Notes under the pieces: generated by a model
Seen by the model: the letters and a program-made list of their open reading frames with translations, nothing else
Told to the model about the DNA's origin: nothing
The model's database searches: none
Program-made: the position numbers and the translations under genes
Source: an uncultured Bdellovibrio sp.
Lineage (GTDB): Bacteria; Bdellovibrionota; Bdellovibrionia; Bdellovibrionales; Bdellovibrionaceae
DNA: 10,152 bases
Assembly: GCA_946480995.1 (NCBI GenBank)
Contig: CAMLMF010000053.1
Span: 1 to 10,152 of the forward strand
Reading direction: 5' to 3'
Shown: positions 1 to 6,496 of the stretch, one piece after another
Layout: each line of letters starts with the position of its first letter
Position numbering within the stretch: position 1 is the stretch's first letter

Positions 1-149
1 GATGAAGCATAGAAAGTTAAAAAATCATCACGAAAGCGCGAGCCTTGAATTGAAGCAAACCGATTCAGAAATAACAACGACCCCAGGCTTAAAAGCAGGG
101 TGATGACTAAACTAAACAGACTGATTTTTATAAGGGCTTTGCGATTCAT
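1..149 (-). CDS. N-terminus of a membrane-anchored protein (partial, sensor-kinase-like start)
   Basis: An ATG at 149 (minus) opens a frame with no stop to the window edge, giving 49 residues. The start is M-N-R-K-A-L-I-K, followed by a long hydrophobic stretch (about residues 7-29, rich in L, S, I, V) and then a polar segment with R-F-A-S and F-R-D-D-F. This is a single N-terminal membrane anchor with positive charges on the cytoplasmic side. Such starts are common in sensor histidine kinases and chemoreceptors, but nothing beyond the anchor is visible, so the function is not assigned. No strong Shine-Dalgarno sequence precedes the ATG. Instead a 6-bp inverted repeat (TAGTTC / GAACTA, 149-164) abuts the start codon. 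The gene is separated from the next upstream minus-strand gene by a terminator, so it should have its own promoter in about 150-215. Confidence 0.6.
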   Translation of the reverse strand, partial: MNRKALIKISLFSLVITLLLSLGSLLFLNRFASIQGSRFRDDFLTFYAS

Positions 150-211
150 AGTTCTATTGAACTACAAGAATGTTGAATCTTTGTGGAAGTCTTGTTTTGA
201 GACGTTAAAAC

Positions 212-246
212 CAAAAAGAAAGCCCAGAATATATATTCTGGGCTTT
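212..246 (-). terminator. Rho-independent terminator after the repeat-rich secreted protein gene
   Basis: Bases 219-246 are a perfect palindrome with two 14-base arms (AAAGCCCAGAATAT and its complement) and no spacer. On the minus strand the stem is followed by CTTTTTGG, a short T-tract, just downstream of the stop codon at 270. It separates the secreted-protein gene from the partial membrane-protein gene. The plus strand has only TTT after the stem, and there is no plus-strand gene to terminate. Confidence 0.85.
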
Positions 247-269
247 GCTGGAATGCATAGCTTTATGAA

Positions 270-1889
270 CTAAAAAGTTTTATTCACGATAAACTGAACT
301 TTTTGTCCACCCAAGTACTGGGCACTTGTGCGGTTCACGACAAGATCCATGTACAGAGTTTGCTCCGCCGCGGGATTTAGACCAAGTGCTTTTAAAGCAA
401 TACCTAACTCTTGACCGTTGCGAGTGATGTCTTCGCGTTTGAATGATTTTTCACCCAACCAGTCAATATTGCCGCCTGAAGATTTTTTCCATACAACCAG
501 TTTATAAGTTGTTTGGACTTCTTCAAGAGCTGGCGTTGCATCCGTGAAAACAACCACACGCTCAGCGCCCACGCCCTCAATGTTTACCAGGCGCACTTGC
601 GCCTTATCGCGCAGAAGTTGGATCTCGTCTTGATCAAGCTCTTTTTTCTCGTAGGAAGTATTTAAAGTAAACGCCAAGCTGCCGCCGGCAATGTTTGCAC
701 CGACACGCTCGACTTTAAGACTGACTGTGTATTTACCTTCACGCACAGCCCCTGGCACCGCAACATCGATCACTCGAGCTGTCGTGTTTTCAAGCTGCTG
801 TTGCAGGATCAATTCTTGGCTTTGTTGATCACGCACTTCTAAAGTGAAGACCGTGTTCATGCGCGCAGAAGAAATTGTTTCTTTAAAAGATACCCGAGCC
901 TGGCCCTGTATAAAACTTAGTTTCAGACCTTGGATTGATGAAGCTCCGGCATTTGCAGCCGTCCATTTAGGGATAACTTTAAGAACAAAAACTTTTTCAC
1001 GTCCGTCTTGACGGGTTTGTGCGATCTCGTAATTAAAGATGTCAGAACGAACCAAGATGCGAACATCAGGATTTTGTTCTGTGCCACTAAGCTTGATTTG
1101 CACTTGTTCAGTCTCTGCACCCGCTAAAAGGGCTTCTTGTGGGAAGATCACAGCGACAGGTTGTGTAAACTGGTGATCAAACACGTCGCGATATTTAGTC
1201 ACGCAGCAACGGGTTTCTTCACGGTATTTCGTCACTGTGCGCGTGCGCGCTTCTTGGCGGTATTTTGTGACCGTGCGCGTGCGTTGTTCTTGTCGGTAAC
1301 GAGTTTCTTCGCGGTAACGAGTGACAGGGCGAGTTTTACGAACGGATTCGTAACCGCATTGTCGATCAGTGTAAGGAACTTGGTTGCAGCGATTCACATC
1401 GCGGCATTGTGGGGGGCCATCATTGCGACACACTTCGCGTGTTTTACAAATGCGTTCGCCGTGGGCGTTAGTTCCACATTCTGTGACATTCTCACAGCGA
1501 CGGCTGCCGCCACCATCACAAACAGTTTCGCGACGGCACTCTTCACGATAGCGCGTCACATTTTTGCACACGTATTCGCTGTCCGTGTACTCTTCGTAAT
1601 CGGTGTAAGCGACGCGCTCTGTGTAGGGCACGTTTTCCATGTAGGTTTCAGTTGTTTGGTAAGGCACGTCGACGTAGTAAGTTTCTTCCGTTTGATATGG
1701 AACTTGCTCGGTATAATTCGCTTGGTAAGGTTCTTGGCGATAGACATTCAAACTCATTTCCGTACGAACGGTGTCGCCAGAGTTTGCAGTTCTTGTTAAA
1801 GAGTCTTGAGTTTTCTCTTGCGGAGCGGCAAATGAGCTGGCCGTCACAAGAAGAGTCATAATGACTCCGAAAAGTGGTTTCATGTTCAT
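270..1889 (-). CDS. Secreted protein with Tyr-rich and 30-residue Cys tandem repeats, unknown function
   Basis: The product has 539 residues. The chosen ATG at 1889 has GGAGGG seven bases upstream and gives a clean signal peptide (M-N-M-K, hydrophobic core, S-S-F-A cut after A21). A longer in-frame start at 1958 would place a polar, Cys-rich stretch ahead of the signal peptide and is rejected. The mature protein has three repeat blocks. Residues 63-98 have V-P-Y units every 12 residues. Residues 108-178 hold ten cysteines in an exact 30-residue period. Residues 189-233 have V-T-[RK]-Y-R-[EQ]-E units, rich in R and T. Two more cysteines (C228, C229) bring the total to an even twelve. The remainder (about 240-539) reads as beta-rich domains with alternating hydrophobic residues and no recognised motif. 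Function is unknown; an envelope, structural or disulfide-bonded surface role is an inference. It is transcribed alone, between two terminators, probably from a sigma-54 promoter. Confidence 0.85.
   Translation of the reverse strand: MNMKPLFGVIMTLLVTASSFAAPQEKTQDSLTRTANSGDTVRTEMSLNVYRQEPYQANYTEQVPYQTEETYYVDVPYQTTETYMENVPYTERVAYTDYEEYTDSEYVCKNVTRYREECRRETVCDGGGSRRCENVTECGTNAHGERICKTREVCRNDGPPQCRDVNRCNQVPYTDRQCGYESVRKTRPVTRYREETRYRQEQRTRTVTKYRQEARTRTVTKYREETRCCVTKYRDVFDHQFTQPVAVIFPQEALLAGAETEQVQIKLSGTEQNPDVRILVRSDIFNYEIAQTRQDGREKVFVLKVIPKWTAANAGASSIQGLKLSFIQGQARVSFKETISSARMNTVFTLEVRDQQSQELILQQQLENTTARVIDVAVPGAVREGKYTVSLKVERVGANIAGGSLAFTLNTSYEKKELDQDEIQLLRDKAQVRLVNIEGVGAERVVVFTDATPALEEVQTTYKLVVWKKSSGGNIDWLGEKSFKREDITRNGQELGIALKALGLNPAAEQTLYMDLVVNRTSAQYLGGQKVQFIVNKTF
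1191..1325 (-). repeat. In-gene repeat: V-T-[KR]-Y-R-[EQ]-E units
   Basis: Residues 189-233. V-T-[KR]-Y starts at residues 189, 207, 219 and 230. Two units share R-T-R-T-V-T-K-Y-R exactly, with a 12-residue period (207 to 219). The block is very basic (many R and K), complementary in charge to the acidic V-P-Y block near the N-terminus. The repetition is also visible in DNA as recurring CGGTA-type cores on the plus strand. Confidence 0.75.
1356..1568 (-). repeat. In-gene repeat: Cys array with 30-residue period
   Basis: Residues 108-178. Cysteines lie at 108, 118, 124, 132, 138, 148, 154, 162, 168 and 178. The spacings 10-6-8-6-10-6-8-6-10 define a unit C-x9-C-x5-C-x7-C-x5 of exactly 30 residues, present twice plus a truncated third copy (168-178). 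Between cysteines the copies share N-V-T/D-V-N and R-E-T-V/T-R-E-V patterns. Confidence 0.85.
1596..1703 (-). repeat. In-gene repeat: three V-P-Y units, 12-residue period
   Basis: Residues 63-98 of the secreted protein. V-P-Y occurs at residues 63, 75 and 87, each followed by Q-T or T-E and an acidic/Tyr-rich tail (E-T-Y-Y, E-T-Y-M, Y-T-D-Y-E-E). A weaker unit (E-P-Y) precedes at residue 53. The block is strongly acidic and aromatic, unlike the basic third block. Confidence 0.75.
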
Positions 1890-1924
1890 GATATATCCCT
1901 CCGTTTTTGGACAGAGAGATACTT

Positions 1925-1940
1925 TGCAAGGCATGGGCCA
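1925..1940 (-). promoter_or_regulatory. Candidate sigma-54 (RpoN) promoter for the secreted-protein gene
   Basis: The minus strand reads TGGCCCATGCCTTGCA, preceded by C. Against the RpoN consensus TGGCACG-N4-TTGC[AT] it matches 5 of 7 bases in the -24 half and all 5 in the -12 half. The GG and GC doublets are exactly 10 bases apart, as RpoN requires. The predicted start of transcription is near 1914, leaving a leader of about 25 nt that contains the GGAGGG ribosome site. No sigma-70 promoter of comparable quality was seen here. Confidence 0.55.
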
Positions 1941-1941
1941 G

Positions 1942-1973
1942 AAAAAATCAGTGCACAAACGTCACTGATTTTT
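1942..1973 (-). terminator. Hairpin terminator after the FAD dehydrogenase gene
   Basis: An 11-bp perfect stem (1943-1953 with 1963-1973; minus strand AAAAATCAGTG / CACTGATTTTT) with a 9-base loop begins 8 bases past the stop codon at 1981. On the minus strand the second arm ends in a run of six T. It sits directly before the candidate sigma-54 promoter, insulating the downstream gene from read-through. Confidence 0.8.
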
Positions 1974-1980
1974 GTTTTGT

Positions 1981-3525
1981 CTATAAAAGTTCGATGATTT
2001 TTTCTGCGATACGAATGCCATCACAAGCAGCCGAAGTGATTCCTCCGGCGTACCCAGCTCCTTCGCCCGCCGGGTAAAGTCCGCGGTGCGAAATACTTTG
2101 TAAGGTGTCATTGTCACGAGTCACGCGCACGGGACAACTCGTGCGAGACTCTACTCCGTACACTTGTGCTTCTTCTGTGATGAAACCCTTCATGCTGCTT
2201 TGGAAACTTTGAAAACCCTCCCGCAAGCGACTGGTCATGTCTTTTGGCAGCAATTGATCCAAGCGAATATTAATCGCGCCCGAAGGTGAAGAGCTTGGCA
2301 ACAAAGCACGGGATCCCTTGCTTGATGATGGACCTTGCAAGAAGTCCATCAAATTTTGCGCTGGCAATTCGCGCGATCCCCCGGCTGCTAAAACAGAATT
2401 GTAGGCTCGGGTTTCAAGATCACGGCGCATTTTCATACCACCGAAAACGTCACTGCCGAAATTTTTTTCGTGATCGATACTGACGACAATCGCCGCATTA
2501 GCGAACGGGGAGTTGCGCTTATAGTTACTCATGCCGTTAACAACAATGCCATCCGCAGATGTGCCCGAAGACAACACGTAACCACCTGGGCACATACAAA
2601 AGGAGTAAACCCCAATCCCGGTGTCGTTATCGTGATCGGCCAGTTTGTAATTCGCAGCACCTAATTTAGGATGTTCTGAAAACTGGCGATATTGAATTTT
2701 ATTAATCGCCGCTTGCGAGTGCTCTACGCGTAAACCCATGGCAAAGGACTTGCCGTCTAAGTGCACACCCGCATCGCGCAAGTGATAAATCATGTCTTCG
2801 GCAGAGTGACCCGTCGCTAGGACGACATGCGGAGACTTAAACTCGGTACCGTGTTCAGTGCGCACACCAAAGACTTCTTTATTTTCAAAAAGAATCTCTG
2901 TGACTTGGGTGTTAAAGTGAATTTCGCAGCCATGGGCTTTTAAGAAATCACGCATTTTCGGAATCACCCGGCGAATACGATCTGAGCCCACATGTGGATT
3001 TGACAGCCACTGAATTTCTTCGGGGGCGCCGAATTTCACCAAGCGGTTCATCACATAGGGAATATGCGGAGATTTAATTCGTGTGATCAACTTACCATCA
3101 GAATAAAGACCGGCACCACCTTCACCGAAACACACGTTATTGCGTGGATCCAGCTTCCCGTATCGCCAGTATTGATTAATGCCTTTGATGCGCTCAGCGC
3201 TTTCTGAACCGCGTTCAAACAAAATACATGGCACGCCTCTTTCAACAAAGCGAAGGGCTGCAAACAATCCTGCGGGTCCCGTGCCGATGATTAAAGGTTT
3301 TTCCTTTGGTGTTGCGATTTTCTCTAAATCAAATTGAGGATTTTCTAAAGTTTCGCCTTTTTCAGCGACTTCCACCGAATACACGAAGTGCGGGGAGTGT
3401 TTGCGGCGCGCGTCCACGCTTTGGCGTAGAATGCGATAGGGGCCATGTTCCGGCACCATCCACTGCAATTTTTCTTCAAGGTCTTGATCAATAGGAATTT
3501 CGATATTTTGGAATATCTTTGCCAC
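1981..3525 (-). CDS. FAD-dependent dehydrogenase, COG2509 type (NAD(P)/FAD-dependent oxidoreductase)
   Basis: The product has 514 residues. The start is GTG at 3525, with AGGAG five bases upstream. Residues 1-70 form a small N-terminal alpha/beta domain, including the R-R-K-H-S-P-H-F-V-Y-S segment usual in this family. The Rossmann FAD-binding motif G-T-G-P-A-G is at 81-86, with an acidic residue at the end of the second strand (E104 in I-L-F-E-R-G). A second conserved block, C-F-G-E-G-G-A-G-L-Y-S-D-G-K-L, spans 132-146. The C-terminal FAD-contact motif Y-P-A-G-E-G-A-G-Y-A-G-G-I lies near 485-500. No signal peptide or membrane segment, so it is cytosolic. The domain order and full length match the family, whose substrate is generally unknown; none is assigned here. 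It is divergent from psd and ends at its own terminator. Confidence 0.9.
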   Translation of the reverse strand: MAKIFQNIEIPIDQDLEEKLQWMVPEHGPYRILRQSVDARRKHSPHFVYSVEVAEKGETLENPQFDLEKIATPKEKPLIIGTGPAGLFAALRFVERGVPCILFERGSESAERIKGINQYWRYGKLDPRNNVCFGEGGAGLYSDGKLITRIKSPHIPYVMNRLVKFGAPEEIQWLSNPHVGSDRIRRVIPKMRDFLKAHGCEIHFNTQVTEILFENKEVFGVRTEHGTEFKSPHVVLATGHSAEDMIYHLRDAGVHLDGKSFAMGLRVEHSQAAINKIQYRQFSEHPKLGAANYKLADHDNDTGIGVYSFCMCPGGYVLSSGTSADGIVVNGMSNYKRNSPFANAAIVVSIDHEKNFGSDVFGGMKMRRDLETRAYNSVLAAGGSRELPAQNLMDFLQGPSSSKGSRALLPSSSPSGAINIRLDQLLPKDMTSRLREGFQSFQSSMKGFITEEAQVYGVESRTSCPVRVTRDNDTLQSISHRGLYPAGEGAGYAGGITSAACDGIRIAEKIIELL

Positions 3526-3693
3526 GGGGACTCCTGGGATACTTGTTAGGTATCAAAAAGGGTGTTTTTTGGTTATCAGTGACCTTACCTCAAAGCACAA
3601 TGGGTGACAAAGACTAGGGAGCGCGCTATAAAGATTTCGCGGCCCGTGCCGCAGGATGTGGAGCGAGCAGGGCTCGCGGAACTGGACTTAACT
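3526..3693. other. Divergent intergenic region between the FAD gene and psd, with leader hairpins
   Basis: This 168-bp region must hold promoters for both divergent genes, but no convincing sigma-70 pair was found. It contains an inverted repeat GATAC-N7-GTATC (3538-3554) next to the FAD gene start. In the psd leader there are two GC-rich hairpins: GCGGC/GCCGC (3639-3652) and GCGAGC/GCTCGC (3663-3677). Bases 3656-3691 could encode an 11-residue leader peptide (ATG to TAA) that ends two bases before the psd ATG. An in-frame GTG at 3604 would extend psd by 30 residues. Confidence 0.5.
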
Positions 3694-4521
3694 ATGTCAG
3701 CTATTACAAGAATTCTTCCCAAACGCCGTTTAAGCCGCTGGATCGGCTATTTTATGCATTGGCAGGGGCCGTCTTTGTGGGCGCAGCTTTCAATTAAAGC
3801 GTTTGCCTGGTTTTATAACATCAATTTAAACGAAGCTGAAAAATCAGTAAGTGAATACAAATCCATCGGGGACTTCTTTGTTCGTCGCCTTAAAACAGGA
3901 GTCCGTCCTGTCGCCAACACCTGGGCTGTGCATCCTGCTGACAGTCGCATCACGCAAGCAGCTCCCATTGATGGCGGCACGATGATCCAGGCAAAGGGCA
4001 TCACCTATAAACTGGCTGATTTCACCCAAGATCCAAATTGCGAAAAAAAATGGGCGGGTGGTTTTTTTATGACCTATTACCTTTGCCCCACAGATTATCA
4101 CCGTGTGCATTCGCCAGTTGACGGTGAAATCACCGATGTTCGTTACATGCCGGGGGAGCTATGGCCTGTGAACGAATGGAGCACCACCAACATCAAAGAC
4201 CTTTTCGTCGTTAACGAACGCGTTTTGGTCGAAATTCAAACGGACTTGGGGCCGGTCGGGGTTATGTTCGTAGGGGCCACGAATGTGGGACACATCGCTT
4301 TAAGTTTTGATGAGTCGATCCGTGGCAATCAAAAGGGCCCGCATATCTTCAAACACAAACAGTACTCACCCGAAATTCCCGTACACAAAGGTTCCGAGTT
4401 GGGCATGTTCCATATGGGTTCAACCGTGGTGATGTTGTATCCACCGAACTTCCGTCAGAAGTTTGAAAAGGACCTAAATCTTGGCCCCTTCGTGAAAGTG
4501 AATGGGGCCTTGATCAAGTAG
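3694..4521 (+). CDS. psd: Phosphatidylserine decarboxylase proenzyme
   Basis: Converts phosphatidylserine to phosphatidylethanolamine at the inner membrane, using a pyruvoyl group made by self-cleavage. The 275-residue form starts at ATG 3694, giving M-S-A-I-T-R-I-L-P-K, which lines up with the I-L-P-K near the start of E. coli Psd. A GTG at 3604 would add 30 residues with no ribosome site and no family counterpart. Visible motifs are F-F-V-R-R (61-65), H-P-A-D (80-83; D83 equivalent to the catalytic Asp), D-Y-H-R-V-H (134-139; catalytic His), G-A-T-N-V-G (194-199) and M-G-S-T (241-244). Cleavage is expected between G242 and S243, leaving a 33-residue alpha chain whose S243 becomes the pyruvoyl group. 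Proteobacterial enzymes usually read L-G-S-T, so Met at 241 is a mild variant. The ribosome site before 3694 is weak. No terminator was seen in 4522-4655, only a 6-bp hairpin (4543-4562) and the palindrome AAGACGTCTT (4567-4576), so read-through into the next gene is possible. Confidence 0.93.
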   Translation: MSAITRILPKRRLSRWIGYFMHWQGPSLWAQLSIKAFAWFYNINLNEAEKSVSEYKSIGDFFVRRLKTGVRPVANTWAVHPADSRITQAAPIDGGTMIQAKGITYKLADFTQDPNCEKKWAGGFFMTYYLCPTDYHRVHSPVDGEITDVRYMPGELWPVNEWSTTNIKDLFVVNERVLVEIQTDLGPVGVMFVGATNVGHIALSFDESIRGNQKGPHIFKHKQYSPEIPVHKGSELGMFHMGSTVVMLYPPNFRQKFEKDLNLGPFVKVNGALIK

Positions 4522-4655
4522 TTCGTTTTCTCTAACTCTCGGCATTCTTGAAAAATAGAATGTCTGAAGACGTCTTAATCTAAGACAATCTGCCAATTTC
4601 CCCTAGGAAAGCTCCAGTATTTAAGTAAAATAAAAGGGGTCCGGGGGGATGAACT

Positions 4656-6449
4656 ATGTTAACTCGTTTTAAAAAACGTGCAGGCCTTTTAGTCGTTTTT
4701 TGTCTTGTCGGACTGACTCTTCTTTCTTTTCAAAACTGCAATCGCTTTCAAGGCTTAGAGTCGGGTTCTACCGATCTTGGGTCCTCGTTAACTTTGTCAC
4801 AAAAAAGTGACGGATTTCTGGATTATTGCGCGGCTGGAAAGTCGGCCGTTCTGAATGGCGTGAGTATTTCCGAGGCGGGTTCCCAAGAAGTTGTTTGGAA
4901 AAGCCCCGTGCCGAATACTGTGACGGGACCTATCCCTGATGGCACGACGACGGCGTATCGCAATGCTCAAGGCAAAGTGAGTTTGTTAATTGTTCACTCA
5001 GACACCTATCGTATTACCGGCGATTCTTTAAATAATTTGAATCCGAATTCTACGGAAAACATCTTCCGTTCAGCGCTTGTCGTTAAAGAAACTGACTATA
5101 ATCATCGCCATTGGTTGATGGCGCCTTATTCGTTAGATGGAGTCAGTTTCATCGGCGTAAACCATCACGAATGGTACGCGTGCAAAGTGAATAATGACTG
5201 TAATGATGATTACTCGGTCATCATGCGCAGCTGGGCGAACTCTCTGACTAAGACAGTGTCTAGCGATGGCGGGGACACATGGTCCGTGCCTGCAAATCAC
5301 TTGATTGTTGCGCCTCCTCTTTGGAACAACAAACCGTACAACACCGCAATGGTTAACAATCACGGGATTTTTCATCCATCGAAAATCGTCAAAGAAGGAA
5401 AGTACTATTATCTTTTAGCGTTCGTGACAGCATCCCGCTATTTGCCTGCATCCGAGCAGTACCATGGGATGATTATTATGCGTACTACAGACTTTAACAG
5501 CTGGGAGCATTGGACGGGTGGGGCGAATTACGCAGCCGTAGGCAGCGGACGACGACCAGCGATCATTCCTAATATGGATACGGTGCTAGTTTCTTTGACT
5601 TACAATGCAAGCCTTTGCGCTTATATGGCAGTGTTTACTTCGGGTGATACGGGTCGAGGGCCTCAAGCTGTGCAATTTAAATTAACTAGCTCATTGGCGA
5701 ATCCTCAGTGGACCGCGGCTAAAGAAATTGTTGGCAGTCGCAATATCGCAGTGGCTGATAATGCCTATCCAAGTGGCCTTATCGTCAATAACTATCCCTC
5801 TATCTTAGATCCATTTTCGGCGGGATATAATTTTGAAATTTCAGGTTCAAATCCATACATGTATTTTAATAACGTGGGGGCTGATCCCTTCGTCAGAAAT
5901 GTGTACCGCATAGGTTTAAAAATTGAAGGGGACGGGGTTATACCGTCGGTTCCACCAGTCACAGTAACAACTCCTCCGGCTGTAACTCCAGCGCCGACAA
6001 CACCTTCAACACCAACAACGCCAACGCCTAGTGCGGGGGACAGTGTGGCAGCAGGATATTTCTCAGTTGGTAACGGCGTTTATTATAGCAATGGAAAGTC
6101 TTACTGTTACTTCCCGGACTTTGCTTCTTATGTTCAGATTACAGGTCAAAACACCTTGGTCGGAGTTCGCAGTATAGCGTCTGTACCGACAAGTATGAAA
6201 AATGACGGAGCTTGTAAGGGAACGTCTGGACCGATTGTTTCAACACCAGCCCCAGCCCAGAATTCCGGTGCGGGGGGCGTGGGTTTGTTTATGGTTGGTT
6301 CCGGAATTTACTACAGCAATGGCTCAGCTTATTGCTTCTTCCCAAGTATGGATGTCTATGTCGCAAAAACAGGTCGTCAGAATGCCGATGGGCTGACAAG
6401 ATTTTCAACGATTCCCGGCGGCCTTAACAACGACGGTGCTTGTCAGTAA
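4656..6449 (+). CDS. Exported predicted lipoprotein: beta-propeller (sialidase/GH43-like) domain plus two C-terminal Cys modules
   Basis: The product has 597 residues. ATG at 4656 has a GGGGGG ribosome site seven bases upstream. The N-terminus is basic (M-L-T-R-F-K-K-R), then hydrophobic, ending L-L-S-F-Q-N-C28. This resembles a lipoprotein signal but with N before the Cys, a form common in Bdellovibrio exported proteins. Residues about 60-425 suggest a beta-propeller: an Asp-box S-x-D-x-G-x-T-W at 202-209, H-P-S-K-I-V-K-E-G-K-Y-Y-Y-L (240-253) as in GH43-type propellers, and R-T-T-D-F-N-S-W (276-283). C176 and C182 could pair. A Pro/Thr/Val linker (428-465) joins two related modules of about 54 residues (467-520 and 543-596). 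The layout of catalytic-like domain, linker and repeated small modules resembles secreted carbohydrate-active enzymes, so binding or cleavage of surface glycans is a reasonable inference; no catalytic residues can be named. It lies downstream of psd and ends at a terminator. Confidence 0.85.
   Translation: MLTRFKKRAGLLVVFCLVGLTLLSFQNCNRFQGLESGSTDLGSSLTLSQKSDGFLDYCAAGKSAVLNGVSISEAGSQEVVWKSPVPNTVTGPIPDGTTTAYRNAQGKVSLLIVHSDTYRITGDSLNNLNPNSTENIFRSALVVKETDYNHRHWLMAPYSLDGVSFIGVNHHEWYACKVNNDCNDDYSVIMRSWANSLTKTVSSDGGDTWSVPANHLIVAPPLWNNKPYNTAMVNNHGIFHPSKIVKEGKYYYLLAFVTASRYLPASEQYHGMIIMRTTDFNSWEHWTGGANYAAVGSGRRPAIIPNMDTVLVSLTYNASLCAYMAVFTSGDTGRGPQAVQFKLTSSLANPQWTAAKEIVGSRNIAVADNAYPSGLIVNNYPSILDPFSAGYNFEISGSNPYMYFNNVGADPFVRNVYRIGLKIEGDGVIPSVPPVTVTTPPAVTPAPTTPSTPTTPTPSAGDSVAAGYFSVGNGVYYSNGKSYCYFPDFASYVQITGQNTLVGVRSIASVPTSMKNDGACKGTSGPIVSTPAPAQNSGAGGVGLFMVGSGIYYSNGSAYCFFPSMDVYVAKTGRQNADGLTRFSTIPGGLNNDGACQ
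6054..6215 (+). repeat. First C-terminal module of the propeller lipoprotein
   Basis: Residues 467-520. Pattern: G-Y-F-S-V-G-N-G-V-Y-Y-S-N-G-K-S-Y-C-Y-F-P, then a Tyr/Thr-rich middle with S-Y-V-Q-I-T-G, ending in N-D-G-A-C. The two cysteines (C484, C520) are placed as in the second copy. Confidence 0.8.
6282..6443 (+). repeat. Second C-terminal module of the propeller lipoprotein
   Basis: Residues 543-596. It repeats the first module: V-G-S-G-I-Y-Y-S-N-G-S-A-Y-C-F-F-P, then V-Y-V-A-K-T-G, ending N-N-D-G-A-C one residue before the end of the protein. Cysteines are C560 and C596, the same 36-residue spacing as in copy one. The DNA of the copies has diverged, so the duplication is not recent. 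Confidence 0.8.
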
Positions 6450-6464
6450 AGCGTGAGGGATCAC

Positions 6465-6495
6465 TCTGCACCCGCGCTACGGGTGCAGAAATTTT
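6465..6495 (+). terminator. Hairpin terminator between the lipoprotein gene and the convergent antitoxin gene
   Basis: A 10-bp stem TCTGCACCCG / CGGGTGCAGA (6465-6474 and 6480-6489) with loop CGCTA, followed on the plus strand by AATTTT. It starts 15 bases after the lipoprotein stop codon. The minus strand lacks a T-tract, though the hairpin also lies just past the antitoxin stop codon. Its sequence closely resembles the terminator at 7233-7257. Confidence 0.8.
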
Positions 6496-6496
6496 C

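Noticed and set aside
1137..1799. 220-residue open frame on the plus strand opposite the secreted repeat protein
   Set aside because: It lies wholly antisense to a gene with a good signal peptide, ribosome site and promoter. Its openness follows from the repeated codons of the Tyr/Arg/Cys blocks, and it has no recognisable domain.
1890..1958. 23-residue N-terminal extension of the secreted protein
   Set aside because: It would put polar and Cys residues ahead of an ideal signal peptide, overlap the sigma-54 site and part of the terminator, and ignore the GGAGGG site before 1889.
3604..3693. GTG start adding 30 residues to psd
   Set aside because: No ribosome site, and the extra residues have no counterpart in Psd proteins; the shorter form aligns with the E. 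coli N-terminus. Not fully excluded.
4543..4576. Hairpin and palindrome after psd as a terminator
   Set aside because: The 6-bp stem has a large loop and no T-tract, and AAGACGTCTT is too short to call a terminator or operator.
6202..6396. Small plus-strand frame inside the lipoprotein gene
   Set aside because: It lies in another frame of the module-coding region and has no independent signals.
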